Assembly (NCBI RefSeq): GCF_014529535.1
Contig: NW_023503409.1
Span: 434,390 to 498,389 of the forward strand
Direction: 5' to 3'
Length of the DNA stretch: 64,000 nucleotides
Source of the DNA: Bradysia coprophila
Lineage: Eukaryota; Arthropoda; Insecta; Diptera; Sciaridae
The first letter of the stretch is position 1, and each line of letters starts with the position of its first letter. Positions 31,301-43,989 of the stretch are shown piece by piece. A program made the position numbers and the translations under genes. The notes below the pieces were generated by a model that saw only the letters and a program-made list of their open reading frames with translations, made no database searches and was not told the origin of the DNA.

Positions 31301-34300
31301 CCACCGTATAACAACAATTCTACAACAATCTGAACAATTCTAACGGCACGGCGTTTCTCACCTTTTCCGCTGCATCTGGATTATCAGGATTTTTGTCTGG
31401 ATGATACTTTAAGGCCAATTTTCTGTATGTTTTCTTTATTTCTTCGGCAGTGGATGTTTTCGGTATTCCTAGTGTTTGGTAGAGGGTATCACCCGACGTC
31501 CTAAAAAAATAAAAAAAAAATTAAACCGAATGAAAGGGATAAGATTGCGGCTATTCAAATAACAATAAATGGACGATTTTTCGTTACAGCTGATTATTCC
31601 AGCTGGTGTCCATCCACACTCTTTTCTTGTAATAGTAATCGAAACATCAGTGAAAACGTGAATTTACTTTACACTTATGATTCTAATATGGGGGATACAC
31701 TAAATACAATAAATTTCATTTTAACATATTGTGCTAGTATTATATGAAAATAGACAGCATTTTGTTATTTAGCGAAGTATGGCTAGGACTGCAACATTTT
31801 GTGTGCTACCGTTGCATAGCCTGTGCATGTTAAAAATACTATTTTCCATTCAATTAATGTTGGTCAATGTCTCAACTTACCTATAATAATTATCTTATAA
31901 TATATAAGACATCGAAAATCGTTAAAGTAGAAAATGGATTAAGGTCATTTTTTTAGGAAAGTAAAATAAAAACAATCTTAGGCAGTCAACGACGAAATAT
32001 TTATTTATATAACCGAGTTTCGACTGTATTGTCATCACACTCGGCCTACGGCCTCGAGTGACAACCTTCACATCTAGTGCCTAAAAAGCATTTGTCATCG
32101 AGTTATATACAACGTTTTTCGCAATAAGGGCAACGGAAAGTCCTACTTTTCGTCACTTGTTGCGAAAATAATGTATTCATGCTAGTGATGCCAAAATCCT
32201 TATTTTGTGAAAATGACGTTTTGTTGTCATTCTAAGAGGTGCCATTTCAGGTGAGAAAATAATGATTTTCACCCCTAAAATGGTGGGATAGCCAAATTGG
32301 GTGAGAAAATGATCATTTTCTCGCCTAAAATGCTGTATACCAAAACACGCTATTTATTTTATTTTCTTCAAAGTGGACAAAAATGCGGATTTTCGCAGAA
32401 CGCAAGCATGAAGTAGTTAATTGTTAACCAAGTGGAGAAAATAGAAAATTCCATCAAGAGCGTAAGTTTGAGGCCAGAGCGAAGCGAGACCTTGGTTTAC
32501 AAATAACTATAAGTACTGAATAACCATTTTTTTTTCAAACAGAAATCGATCGTCCAACTACTTGGTTACTTGGTACTGATTGTTATTACGAATTCCCTCT
32601 CTAGCAACCAATCTATAGCAAAATTAAGGTGGTAAAATTGTAGAATGTATCCTGTCATAGAAAATTTTACACTTTCAAAAATAAATTAAATGAAGAATGA
32701 GCAGCGATTTCCTTTTTGTGTTGAAAATATTACGTCTCTTGTTACCATTTCGGTGTTCGAAAATGAATAAATGGTGATTGTGACATCTTTTTTTGTGTGT
32801 TGTTCCTTAATTTTGGTGTGGAAAAATGAAATAAAATTTAAAATTTGTCTTTTTCGTGTGAAATCGATGTTGCTTTAAAAAAAGAGCGCGGCACGACAAC
32901 TCTATTACAAAGAAGTCAGTGTCACATTTTTCATAATAAGGTGTTATTTTGACAGCGTCAAAACGAAGTTTGGTTGCTAGAGAGTGTATTGTTATTACAA
33001 ACAAAAAGTAGTATTATCTGCACCATCCATTTCAATACCGAATCTGTCCTGTTGAAATCAGTTTCATAACTCGTGGTCATTAAATAAACGAACACAAATA
33101 ACATTGTAGCATACATAATAAGGTAGACTCTACCTGGTAGAGTGGTAACGAAGTGAATAGGATATAAGGATGTTACATACATACCGCACACAATGTATGC
33201 TTAAAACGTGGTTACTAATAGTAATTGTTCGAAGCGTCGCATGTACATTGAAGGTTAATAATTACAAGTACTACAAGGATTTTCCATGCATTGAATGGTT
33301 TAAGTCAGTATTAATTATTTTATTATTTATTATTTATTATTATATTTATTATTCGCACTCGCATTGGCATGAAATAACAGTATTCTGTGTGAAAATGTAA
33401 GTTAATGAAGAAAATAATGAGATATTGTCTGAAAGTAAAGATATTTTTCAGGTCTTCAAAAGCACTGATTTTCACGAGACTTTTCATTCATTAAAAATGC
33501 GTCAAAGACGTTTCACAGTATACACTATGATATATACCAACAAGCGATAAACAATGTTTGTTATCTAACGATAACAACTGTTGTAAGACTATGGTTTTTG
33601 GCAGATTATGTTCGCAGTCACTATAAAATATACTACACATGACACTTCAGAAATTTAGGTAGGGAAAATAGGTAAAAGAGATAAAAAAAAGTTCCAAAGA
33701 AAGCATTTTGGTAGACAAACATTTTTGCGAATATACAAATTTTTCGGTTAGTTGGACGTTAATATTTATAGTAATCCAATGAAAACGTATTTCCATAAAC
33801 CGGCCATATAAACGATAAGTGTGCGATTTCTAAGAATTAAAGAGTTTTGAAAAGAACAACAATTGATACATAGGTCGGTGTACACTTTCATATGAACGGC
33901 GGCCATTGTATAATGAGCAGATATACTAATTCCAATTAGATGTTATCATCACCTACATTCATTTTCATCAGAAAGCCAAGTTATCAGTAGTAACTCTTGA
34001 AACTAGTCAATTAGAACTTAACCTGTAGAATTCAATTGCGATTCGATTGAAACCAATTTCAAGAAATTCAGACCAAATTTACGCAATCGAGAGTGTATAC
34101 AAGCATTTCCTGGAACTTTATTTCGATTTTTTTTGTAAAGGTCACTTCCAACTTTAAAAAAAAATGTTGGTAACGGACACTCATTTTCCGCCGTTAGACC
34201 CTGACTTACAGTCAATGGAATTATCAGTAGCAACTCTTGAAACTAATCAATTCGACCCACAAAATTCTTGCGAAAGTTCGCTAACTGTTGAATGATCATT

Positions 34301-37097
34301 CTTAATCTCGTTAGCATATATGCATTTCTTGTAAAAAAAAATTTAGATTCTAAAAATAGTTTCAGTTATAGGCCATTGATTCCAAAAAACCGTTTTCGGA
34401 TCTTTAAAAAAAATGATTTAAATCAGTGACCTCTTTTTGTTGGCTAACATTTAAATGCGTTGATAATTAGCGTAGCCAATAATAGGTTTTCTGAACTCGA
34501 CAAGTTTGATAGACTCATCAAAACTTTAAACTCAGTAATAATAAGTGAAGCATTAAGTTGTAATGATGGAGCCAATATGTTGATGTAACAATAATTCATC
34601 GGCTCATGGTTTCTTATCGTATTCAATTTAGGACTATTGTGATTTTATATTTGCTTAAGAATTGGACAGAAAACGATTGCCGTATCATGTATCAATGAGT
34701 CAGATGCGTATATGTAACTGTATTAAAACGAAGAGAAAACAGTATATCGATGTTTTGTTCTTTTGTAACAAAAAAAAAAATATATTAACGAACCGCTGCT
34801 AACAACCATTTTCCTTATCGGGATGATGTCATTATTTAAGTTCGAAACGAAGTTGAGGAATTAAAAAGCAGATAAAAATATGAGCATTGTCAGCGCGATG
34901 TAACTTTCGCATAATGGTAATTCTTTGAGCAGTAAATACCGAAGCATAAGAAACCACACCAGACAGATTTTATATCTGAGTAATGTTTTTAAACCAATGA
35001 TTGCACAATGACAATAATAATTTAATTTGGATAAGTGATTCGCATGTTTTTCATCTAACACATTTTACAAATAAATAATTCAATGAATACTTCATCGTGT
35101 TGTTAAGCACGGAAAAAAATGGAAAAAATTTTGCTTATGAATTTCAACGGTTAATAGAAACATTGAACTATTCCCCACCAATTAAAACACCTCTGGGACA
35201 ATAATTAGCATGCAATAATGTTATGAACTCTGACTGCATACGCAAAATTTACATTTTTCAGTTTCCTTATCAAATCGACGTAAAGGTAGAACTGATAATA
35301 ATAATTTATTGTTTGAGTCACGAATGAAATATTCATAAAATGACTAAAAAATTTCACACCGAAGATTCGATTATGTTTACGGCTTTTCAGTAACGATATT
35401 TTTACTGTCAAAACAACCATTAAATCAGACACAGAGATGGTGTTTCAAAAATGGCAGCAAAACAGAATTTTAAACCAATCCACCACACTTCAGGGAAGCA
35501 GTAAGATATACTTTCTTTCACAATAGTTAGACACATTCCTGCTTGTTAAATCAAAATCTGATAATACAGCAGGTTGGTGTCCTTAACACGTAGGGGATAA
35601 TGCTCGATCAGGCACTTTAGGCACGCCGGAAAGTGCTAAGGGAGTCGAGGATTAATAAATTTCTAAAAATCAAAAGTCAAATTTTTGATTTTTAGAAATT
35701 TATTTGGAGGTATTCCACGACTCCCTTAGCACTTTCCGATGTACCTAAAGTTGACAAATCGCAATAACCGGCAACGTGTTAAGAATAAAAGCAATAGTGT
35801 TGATGTGTATGGAGTTTGGTGCTGCTGATCTTGGCACTAATATATTTTTGACATCAGACTACCTTCTTTATTTTCATTTCTAGAATCAACTTAAAAGGAC
35901 TGGCTTGCGAGTTAAACAATTCCTTCTACTGCCTACAGTTTCGCATGAAATCCAAAGATCTTTTGTTAAATTAGTAAAACACTTTCGGTAACTACTTTTA
36001 CGTGTCTCGGCAATGTAAATGGTCCTTCTCTTATATGAAAAATGCATTTAGTACATTGTCTAATAACGTAAAGTACACAGTGTAACTTCCCCAACCCCCA
36101 CTTCTCAAACCTCAAAATAAAAATTTAGAGCCACGGACGTAATGTACTAATAATGTTTAACAACCTCCGTTGAGCTGGTGTGATTAATAATTGCTATTGC
36201 TACGCGAGATCGTTAAATTTTTATGTTACTTGTCGTGTGATAAAGTTGGATTTAATTGTTGAACCTGTGCTGGTGTATTTTTACAAAAGATTAATTCCAG
36301 CACATTCGTATCTTTTATGAAAAATTTCCTGATTCGTACTCAATCGATCCACAATCTCGGATTAATTCAGAAATCAGAATCAATAATCTTCGATAACAAA
36401 AGTTGGTTTACAGCCTTCATGAATCACCTAGGCTCAGGATAGAACGTTGTAAACTGTAACATATGTATACACCTATGCCGTATAAGACACTGTGGCTGTA
36501 ACTGAATTGAAGAGTTTTTTTTTTAATAAACCGATAATATGTTTAAACTAACAAAATCTGCAAGAGAGCATAAATATCTTCCAAATTTGGAACTGAAATG
36601 TCGAATATTCGATACCACCTGTCCTTCATAAATAAAAACGAGCGAAAACATGCGTGGTCATAAGTCGATGTATCACAGGTTATGTATGGATCATGTATCA
36701 ATAAAATTGAATTACAAATGAATTGAAATTTGATTATTTACTTAAGTGTTACTCAGCTGTAAGTATATATACACACTCTGCTCAAATTACTAACATCAGT
36801 CAATTCTTCGTGTAAAAAATTGAAACGAAAACAAAAACCTAAATTTGCACAGACAAACATCTTGTATATTTTAGGCGACTCCCTTCTTTTGAGGAAAAAA
36901 TATTTCAAAATTTTACAAAAGCCAATATTTTTGTGGAAAACTGCCAATGATCAATGAAAAGTCTTTAGAGAAACCCTATCAGTTAAAGTCTACCACACAA
37001 AATTTGTTATGAATGGTGTACTGAGATTCCAATCAATTTGGATAATATAATGTTTTCAATTCACTTACGACAGCTTTCGTTGTTTATCCATATTCAT
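28323..37097 (-). CDS. Csp: Cysteine string protein (DNAJC5/Csp), 236 aa, 6 exons
   Basis: Exons: 37097-37069, 31500-31362, 31094-30942, 30875-30741, 29142-29095 and 28529-28323, all in phase. Csp is a palmitoylated synaptic-vesicle co-chaperone that works with Hsc70 to keep SNARE proteins folded. The J domain covers about residues 14-80 with the catalytic HPD at 43-45. The linker reads [20 protein letters not shown]. The cysteine string starts at C109 and holds 14 Cys, including nine in a row (121-129) after a Tyr that interrupts the run, and ends NFCCGK. The C-terminal tail matches fly Csp ([21 protein letters not shown]). The last codons read GI-stop, but CCAG|GTATTT is also a possible donor to a further exon, so the extreme C-terminus is uncertain. 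Intron 1 is 5.6 kb. Confidence 0.96.
29945..30009. repeat. Mini-foldback with CAGAGAGATG ends, in a Csp intron
   Basis: A 65 bp unit with termini agagagatgatat and atatcatctctct. A second, differently centred copy with the same outer decamer lies at 41789-41839. These are the shortest inverted-repeat units in the window, and no TSD was readable. Confidence 0.5.
32254..32340. repeat. Twin hairpins in Csp intron 1
   Basis: Two hairpins stand about 20 bp apart. They read ggtgagaaaataatgattttcacc followed by cctaaaatgg, and ggtgagaaaatgatcattttctcgcctaaaatg. They look like a direct duplication of one palindrome. No coding meaning is seen. Confidence 0.5.
32590..32990. mobile_element. 401 bp MITE in Csp intron 1, 8 bp TSD
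   Basis: Ends ccctctctagcaacc and ggttgctagagagtg are inverted repeats, flanked by the perfect direct repeat gttattac (32582-32589 and 32991-32998). Its right end (tttgacagcgtcaaaacgaagtttggttgctagagag) is shared, inverted, with the left end of the element at 52317-52515. The 8 bp duplication fits a hAT-type transposase, though the terminal bases are not classical hAT. The ORFs inside are chance frames. Confidence 0.8.
35582..35783. repeat. Long-armed foldback in Csp intron 1
   Basis: Outer ends cttaacacg and cgtgttaag frame about 80 bp imperfect arms that include actttaggcac..cggaaagtgctaagggagtcg and its reverse complement. The hairpin closes at aaatttctaaaaatcaaaag/tttttgatttttagaaattt. 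Total is about 202 bp. No ORF and no clear TSD. Confidence 0.7.
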
Positions 37098-37960
37098 TAT
37101 AATAACACTAGACACAAGACAACTTCACTTTTTCACTCAATCAGTTCTTTCGGAGCTAAAAAACACTACAATTATGCGAAATTCAATTAATATGTCGAGA
37201 AAATGTACACCATTTTCATCTGAAATACTGCGAAAATTTCCCACGATACTTTATGACACTTTGAAAACGCTCAAATTTGATAGAACTGATGGCCGTGATG
37301 GCCAAAGGAATTTGTAAAGTTTTGTCAAGTTGGATTTTCTTGATACACTGTCTAGTCGTGAATGCAGTAGCAGAATCGAAGTTTAGTTCGAAAATGTCGA
37401 TGCATATTGTACCATATGATCAGAAGGTGGAGTGAGTTCACTCCAATCTTTCCATTTAGAATTTTGATCCAGAAAGCAATACAATAATCTACAGAATCTG
37501 ATAATGCAATTGGACTGTTTTTCGGAATAGACGTTGGTTAGTGGGCGTATGATTAGAGAATTAGTGAAAAAATAGTTATTTTCCTAACGAATACTAAAAG
37601 CGAGTTCTGGAATTGAATTACCTAAAAAGTCTCTTAGCATAAGTTGGGAACATCCTTTTTCCTAAACGATGTCGGAAATACTCGACGAAGTCGCGATATT
37701 TTAACACTAGTTAGGAAAATACCGTTCAACACCAAAGTAACCATTTGGGATGGACCAGTGTAGCATATGAAAAATTGAATTGTATGTACCTGATTGTGTG
37801 CCGATACGTTCACCACGCTATGTTGGATATGTTCGAATTTTTGACATTTGGCTTGTCGGCACACATCTCTCTGAATACGAATTTCATCCTCTTGTTTTTG
37901 TTATTCACTCGTACGCTTACATACTTTCACCGTTAATGTTCAAATTTACTAGAAGAAAAT
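37098..37960. promoter_or_regulatory. Divergent promoter region of Csp and Hus1
   Basis: 863 bp separate the two start codons, so both 5' UTRs and promoters should lie here. It has an imperfect short palindrome at about 37565-37715 (ttttcctaac...gttaggaaaa) around an actcgacgaagtcgcg centre. No TATA box stands out. Confidence 0.4.
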
Positions 37961-38904
37961 ATGAAGTTTCGAGCATTAATCCGTGACCAACAATCCTGCC
38001 GAGAATTTCACGATATAATAACAACCATTTCGAAAGTGGCACACAACAAAGAAGCAGCCATAATAATCAAAACAAATCAAATTCAGTTAGTTGTATCCGA
38101 AAATGCAGCTCATTCGATTCCGTCGATTTGGGCTGAGGTGGACAAAGACTCCTTTTTCCCTGAATACATAATGAGCGGCGTCGACGAGGAGCACAACAAT
38201 CAGATCGTTTTGACATTCAATCCCATCAAAATGGCTAATGCATTGACTATGCTGAAAGGCGTCGTAAAATATTGTAAAATCAAACTGACAAACAAAGACT
38301 TTCCATGCCTGACGGTGCAGCTCGAGGTACCATCGACTACCGGTCGGCAGATCACACACGATGTTCCTGTAACTGTTATTCCGACACGCGATTGGGCTGA
38401 ATTTGAAATTCCTCAACTACCAGACTTCAAATCAGTCATATCCATGCCAACGCTGAAGTCCATCAGAAACCTGGTGGAAAAGATCAAGAATTTGGCGTCA
38501 CACATAACGTTCTTCTGTAACAATTCCGGTGAAATTGCTATGGTCGTTGAAACTGATGAAGTGACTGTGGCAAGCAACTACAAAAATCTTGAAGTTCAAC
38601 TAGATGATCCTGACGACAAGAATTTGGAGGTGTCCTGTCGTGTTAGTGCCAAAGAATTGGGAATTTACTTCTCATGCAATCAGTTTCAGGACTTGAAAAT
38701 GTACTGTTGTGCTACGCAAGATCATGTTCTTAAAATCGTTGTGGAGGTGAGGCCATTCGTTTCGTTAAACTGTATTTTGTGGGCTGTTGCGTTATGAGAA
38801 CAATAAATTAAGTTTGTCGATTCAAATTGCATTGAACGTTTCTCTTCTAAATGTAAATGCAGAACGACTTTAAGACACTAGAACTTAGACAAAAAAAAAA
38901 CTAA
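37961..38904 (+). CDS. Hus1-like: HUS1 checkpoint clamp subunit, 275 aa, 2 exons
   Basis: Exon 1 is 37961-38746. GAG|GTGAGG and taaatgcag join it to exon 2 at 38863-38904 in phase. HUS1 pairs with RAD9 and RAD1 to form the PCNA-like 9-1-1 ring that is loaded at damaged or stalled DNA and activates ATR signalling in the nucleus. The N-terminus (MKFRALIRD) and the ring-subunit fold are clear, with family segments IWAEVDKDSFFPEY, ALTMLKGVVKYCKIKLTNKD and the HDVPVTVIP block. Human HUS1 is 280 aa. Without splicing the frame would read on for 16 codons to a different end of similar length. I prefer the spliced form because the donor and acceptor are good and in phase. It is divergent from Csp and convergent with Rft1. 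Confidence 0.92.
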
Positions 38905-39148
38905 AAATTTCTTAAAAGGAGCTTTAATAAGTACAGCAACAAGACACTATAAAGGACTACTCATATGCAAACTGTGACTTCGATTTTTTTGTGTCGTTAC
39001 AAATACATTCAATAAATTCATTACATTTTCGCGACGGGACATAGTCGATATGATTTTGTAATTTTTCGACCTTATTTGTGCGATCACAGATTGCATACGT
39101 AGCCCTTATAAAGGCGGAAAATCAACATAAAAATCTCGTCCATATCCT

Positions 39149-41486
39149 CTACGATTTCTTTTCCTTACTGGCTCTGTACTTGTCTAGTCCTATTCGAATC
39201 AAATGTTTATTTTCATAGCCCCATGCTAGGAGTGTAATTGTTGTACAAACTACACCGATAAGCAGATGACCAACTATCGATTTCTCGAAAACTCTTTTCT
39301 AAAAAATAATCAAACAAAAAGATAAAAACTTCCATAAGTCCAATCAAACCCAAGTCAAAAACTTATTGTTTACCTGAGACACCTTGCATACGATTCCCAT
39401 GACCAGCAATACGATGAAGAATAACCTTCCCGGACGTATACCATTTAATGGGTTCAGTTTGATTGGCTGATATTGTTTGTAAATGTAAAATGTGCTATAC
39501 GAAATGCGAAAAATCATATTTGTGCAATTGGCCAATATGAAGCCGACTGGTCCGAACAGATTTGTGAGTTGGTACGATAGTAGGAGAAATGTTACCGAAA
39601 ATATGGCCATGTAGTAGTTGTATCTGTTGGACGACAAAAATTGTTTGTTTAATTCCAGAGTCGGATGTTAATGGTGGAACAGAGACTAGGGCATGCAATT
39701 AACGTTCCTTCTCAATGTGTTTCGTTCAAATTTATTTCCAAAAAACAGTCAAATAATTCTGAGAATAATATGAGCTTTGCTTACAATACTTGAATGTGGT
39801 ACTCACGTATCTATTTGTTTACTGGTATTAGTTGCAAACATGTATCCTTCGGTGATCCCATTAACCGCCAACAGGACAATCGCTAAACAGTGCCATCGCA
39901 ACAAAAATTCTGGTAAACCATTACCGACAAAATCCGATCCACCATACAAGAGTAACACGGTTCCTGCATAACTTTGACCGAAAATAAACGCTAATAGTCC
40001 AATGGATGTGACTGCTTTGCAAATATTTGATAAAACCTCTCCAGTCTCATTAACTTTATCCTTGAAAGAAAAATTCGATTAACAAACGAAACGGATCGTC
40101 ACAAATTATTGTGTGCAACAAACCCGATTTTGTTCCTTCAAAGCAACATCTCTGGCTATTGTTTGTGTAAAATAAAAGTAACTACTGTCTTCGATGGGTC
40201 GAAATATAAATCTTGCTGCTAAGCTGCCCATATTGTTAACAATGTCATATGTGGCCTGTTCACTGAACGAAAGCACTGGACTCAACGACATAACATATTT
40301 TTCGCCCTCAGTTAACACTTGCTTCAACACTCCTTGCTTGGCAAAACTCCACACCAGCACCTTCAAATCCGAATTGAAATAAGTGCCGGTGTTTTGCATT
40401 ACACCGGGTATCATCTCAAGAATACTGTTAAATGGAAAATCGTCCATATTCTCGTAATATGGCTCATGTAACCGAATCGTTTTCTCGTTGTCGTCAGTCT
40501 TTTTGGCCACATCCAACCGATACTGTTTCAATTTCTTGATGTACACGTGGAAAAACAGGTAGTTGCCGATAATTATGGTAAACGCACTGGATAGCTGAGC
40601 GAAGCCAAAAGCGTAAATGGCAATGTTACTATCTTGAAGCACTGCGGTGATGAAGATTAACGATCGCACCAGTATGTGAAGTGTGTCCATAACGATTTTT
40701 AGTTTAACAAAGCAAAAGACTTGTCCGATAAATACTGGTGCTTCAGCGCACATTTCGATGATGCAAGAAATTGCAATAGCATAGCAACCGAATTTGTATT
40801 GTGCGGAGTAAACTTCTTCAACTTCGGTGAGAAAATTTATCCAAATAAAAATGCCAGGTAATGCAAGTATGAAACAAATTGGAACCCTGCAGTTGAAGAT
40901 TAATTGATGATCAATGTCTCTACAGGCTAATCGTATACGAATCTTACGTGATCCAAATTTGATTGATTAACTGCGGCCATGTACTTTTGTTTTTCTCTTG
41001 CGTTCTTGAACTTAACGATGCCCGGCTGACTGCTTCTCGCGATAGGAAAATCAACGTACTTTCCAGGAGAAGAAGACGCACATTCATAATGCCCAAAACA
41101 TCGCGTCCAACGCGACGTACAATAAAAGCATTGATGCCAAATGTTATACACCGACAGAATATCTAAATTAGAATTGTTGGTGACTTAATTGGTAAATTAT
41201 CAATCGACAACACATCATCCGCACACAAATTACACAATGAAGTCTATAAATATGAAAATTTGTTACTATACCAAAATGAGTACGACACGGAAACGATGTA
41301 GAAGTGCCATTCAAAATATTTGTTTTGAAATTGAAAATTGTGAGCAGATGGGTTCTAATATTAGATGCATTGTAAGCGTGCTCATTCTAAATTTATAATA
41401 ATTGTCGATTGTTATTCAATGCTTACCTGAAAAACGATGCTGAAGGAGGCATTCTGAATACTGCTCTTTAATATATTTCGACTCAT
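39149..41486 (-). CDS. Rft1: RFT1 lipid-linked oligosaccharide protein, 563 aa, 6 exons
   Basis: Exons: 41486-41427, 41162-40948, 40886-40124, 40060-39807, 39623-39374 and 39298-39149. They total 564 codons with consistent phases. RFT1 is an ER multi-pass protein needed for N-glycosylation. It was proposed to flip Man5GlcNAc2-PP-dolichol to the lumenal face, though that role is disputed. Visible family landmarks are the N-terminal FRCITFGINAFIVR-type segment, VLGIMNVRLLLLESTLIFLSREA, the hydrophilic loop with GEKYVMSLSPVLSFSEQATYD, and the aromatic RFIFRPIEDSSYFYFTQ. About ten to twelve hydrophobic helices are apparent. Human RFT1 is 541 aa. The protein looks intact. Confidence 0.94.
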
Positions 41487-41788
41487 TTTGTCACACCTCT
41501 TATCAATATTATTTGATATGCACTTTTAGCCTCTATGTGATAATCGCAATGTTATGACACGTCATTTAAGTTACATTGACAATCATTTTTATTTAACTAT
41601 CGTTGTTTTTGAACATAGAGCCGAGTAAAATCAAAACACCAACAAAACGCGAGAATTATTTGACATTATTTGACGTCTACTCATTCTGCGTTTTCGATTT
41701 CACCCATTTCACCTTATGACTTTTCGAGCTTTTTTCGAACTATGCAGAAGTTGCGTTAATTTTTAGTCTAGTTCAGTTTAGGTGGTTT

Positions 41789-41839
41789 CAGAGAGATGTT
41801 TCGACGGAACGACCCAGTCGTCATATTAGCATCTCTCTG
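41789..41839. repeat. 51 bp inverted-repeat unit with CAGAGAGATG ends
   Basis: The ends cagagagatg and catctctctg are perfect inverted repeats around an unrelated 31 bp centre. The outer sequence is shared with 29945-30009. It may be a minimal MITE or the footprint of one. Confidence 0.45.
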
Positions 41840-42062
41840 GATGGTTTAGTCTTATGTCTTTAGAACATTCGTCTTGACGCGATTATTGCCAATATTTTTG
41901 TGTTGTATTGTGTTGAACGGGAGTCAAACACATACACAAGGGCCTTTCGCTCTTTTAACAGTCACTCTTGTGAGAGCCATGGTCAAGCTTACTTCAATAA
42001 AGATTCGCCTGTTCAGTATCAACCAAAAGTGGTCTTTTAGTTTCACACTTACGGCGTGAACC

Positions 42063-42165
42063 AGATACTAAACGGTTTTTTATGCATTAGATGTGTTAAT
42101 TGTCAACCCGAGGCGAAGCTGAGGTTGACAAATTACTTCCGATGCCTAAACAACCAGTTTAGTAT
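42063..42165. repeat. Foldback related to 24452-24563
   Basis: The arms agatactaaac and gtttagtatc enclose ttgtcaacccgaggcgaagctgaggttgacaa, whose inner stem and centre match those at 24452-24563 while the outer arms differ. Confidence 0.6.
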
Positions 42166-43015
42166 CATGTTGCATACCAGATTTTGTGTAACGAAGAGTT
42201 TAAGGCTCATTAAAGCACTGCGTTGTTAATCCTTCGAGAGGATACACATATTTTTCCGCAGAAACGTAATCAATCGTCCAAAACAAATACAAAGGGTAGA
42301 AAAATGTCAGAACTCCCTTATGCTCGGCCCGTGACGCATGTTATATATATTACACACTTGGTCAAATGCACTTGTTTGAATGGGAGCGCTCGTAAGTATA
42401 TATTCTTGTGTGAAACATTCACACTATGATATACTCACACACACATTCAAACTCGTGCTATCATGATCATGACTCACTTACGTGACCAAGTACCAGAAAT
42501 ACTGTGATAATAAATGATGGAATTTGTTTATGTACTGTCCGTTTGACAAGAGGATCGCCACGGTTCAGCAGGGGGTTTTGAACATTTGTTTTTTACACGT
42601 TGGCACACGTGCTCTTGTCAGATTCAAGATTCTTTTTACGAAGGTTACGCTGATTATACTTTGTGAAAAAGGCCAATACCTTGCAAATATGTCACATCTT
42701 GAACAGAATTTGACACTGCAATATCTGCAACATGAAAAAACTAAATGTTCGAAACCCCCTGAAACCCCGTGCTTCCACCTACGTAATATACACAAACTAG
42801 GTGAGCCAAAATCAAAATGATCAATGAAAATGTTTCCGATACGAGAAGAAATCTGTGGGAGTTGATAACTGAACGTATAGCGCTGTTAATTGGTTGGATT
42901 TTAAATAAATAAAATGGCAAAATTAGCGAAGGAAGAAAGAATAAATACAAATAACTTCAGGTAAAAGCTGTTTATGCAACTAGATCATAATGTTCGAAAA
43001 CTGCGAACTTTAGAT

Positions 43016-43138
43016 CAGAGTTGGATCGGTTATCCGAAAAACCGAAAATTTCGGTTCGGTTCAATCCGAACCGAAATTCTCGGTTCGGTTCAATCCGAAC
43101 CGAAATTTTCGGTTTTTCGGATAACCGATCCAACTCTG
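43016..43138. mobile_element. Near-perfect palindromic hAT-like element, 8 bp TSD
   Basis: The 123 bp unit begins CAGAGTTGGATCGGTTATCC and ends with the exact reverse complement. It is built of alternating ttcggttcgg and ccgaaccgaa blocks, so almost every base pairs. The flanks carry the perfect 8 bp direct repeat ctttagat (43008-43015 and 43139-43146). The CAGAG terminus with an 8 bp duplication fits hAT. Confidence 0.85.
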
Positions 43139-43297
43139 CTTTAGATCGTTCTGTTGCATAAAACGTTGTATGAATCTCGGTGCGAAGTACTTGACCTCGT
43201 GTGACTGCGGCCTCGTGTCATAATTACACATCTAGAGCCAAATAAAGTACTTCGCACTCGATGTCATAAATAACTATTTCATAAAATGTGCATGATG

Positions 43298-43564
43298 CAC
43301 TGACAAAAAAGATTTGAAAATCTTACTAGTCGCAGGTATTTTGTCTCCTGGTAATCCACATTGCCTGTCACAGCTGTACTTTTGGTATGGGAAGCTACAG
43401 CTGTTGCAGCTATTGTGAATTACCTGGAGACAAAGTTACCTGTGACATTGCCTGTCACAGCTGTACTTTTTGTATAGGAAGCTACAGCTGTTGCAGCTAT
43501 TGTGGATTACCTGGAGACAAAGTTACCTGTGACAGGTAAGATTTTCGACTCTTTTTTGTCAGTG
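43298..43564. mobile_element. MITE with TIR CACTGACAAAAAAGA and an internal 87 bp tandem duplication
   Basis: Ends cactgacaaaaaaga and tcttttttgtcagtg are inverted repeats, followed inward by the partly paired gaaaatcttac/gtaagattttc. Inside are two 87 bp direct copies (43360-43446 and 43447-43533) rich in cagctg that differ at only a few positions. The inner arm acctggagacaaagttacctg is an inverted match of the segment near 43335. No clear TSD was found. Confidence 0.7.
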
Positions 43565-43989
43565 TGTGCGGATTCTTTTTATCGACTTCATCGACTTCTT
43601 TAATAGTGAATTCAACTGTGTCAGTACAATTTTTCCAAATTAATATTTATTTATCAACAAGCTTTTATATTTTTTATTAAATAATTTAGTTACGTCGTCA
43701 TTAACAAATAAATGTACTTTAGATTTCGTTTATTCAGAATTAAGTTGATCAATCATATCAGATTAAGTTGATTGAATGATCAGGCTGCAATCAAAAGATC
43801 GTCATAAATTTTGTTTTTAACATTCTTCAGCCTGGAATTCTTCATAGGGCCTGGAATTGTTTATTTTTTGTAACTATATCAACGTTAAGATATTCTTTCG
43901 GTTACTCAAACTTGTTCCTCTTTTTAAAAATCATTTTTTTATCAATTTTTGGCTCTCAAATCAGTCAAAAACACTCAAAGAGTAAAAGA

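Noticed and set aside
32807-33191. Two minus-strand ORFs in Csp intron 1
   Set aside because: They overlap a MITE with clear TIRs and TSD and show no protein signature.
38747-38797. Unspliced extension of Hus1 beyond VVE
   Set aside because: GAG|GTGAGG is a strong donor and an in-phase terminal exon with a good acceptor follows at 38863.
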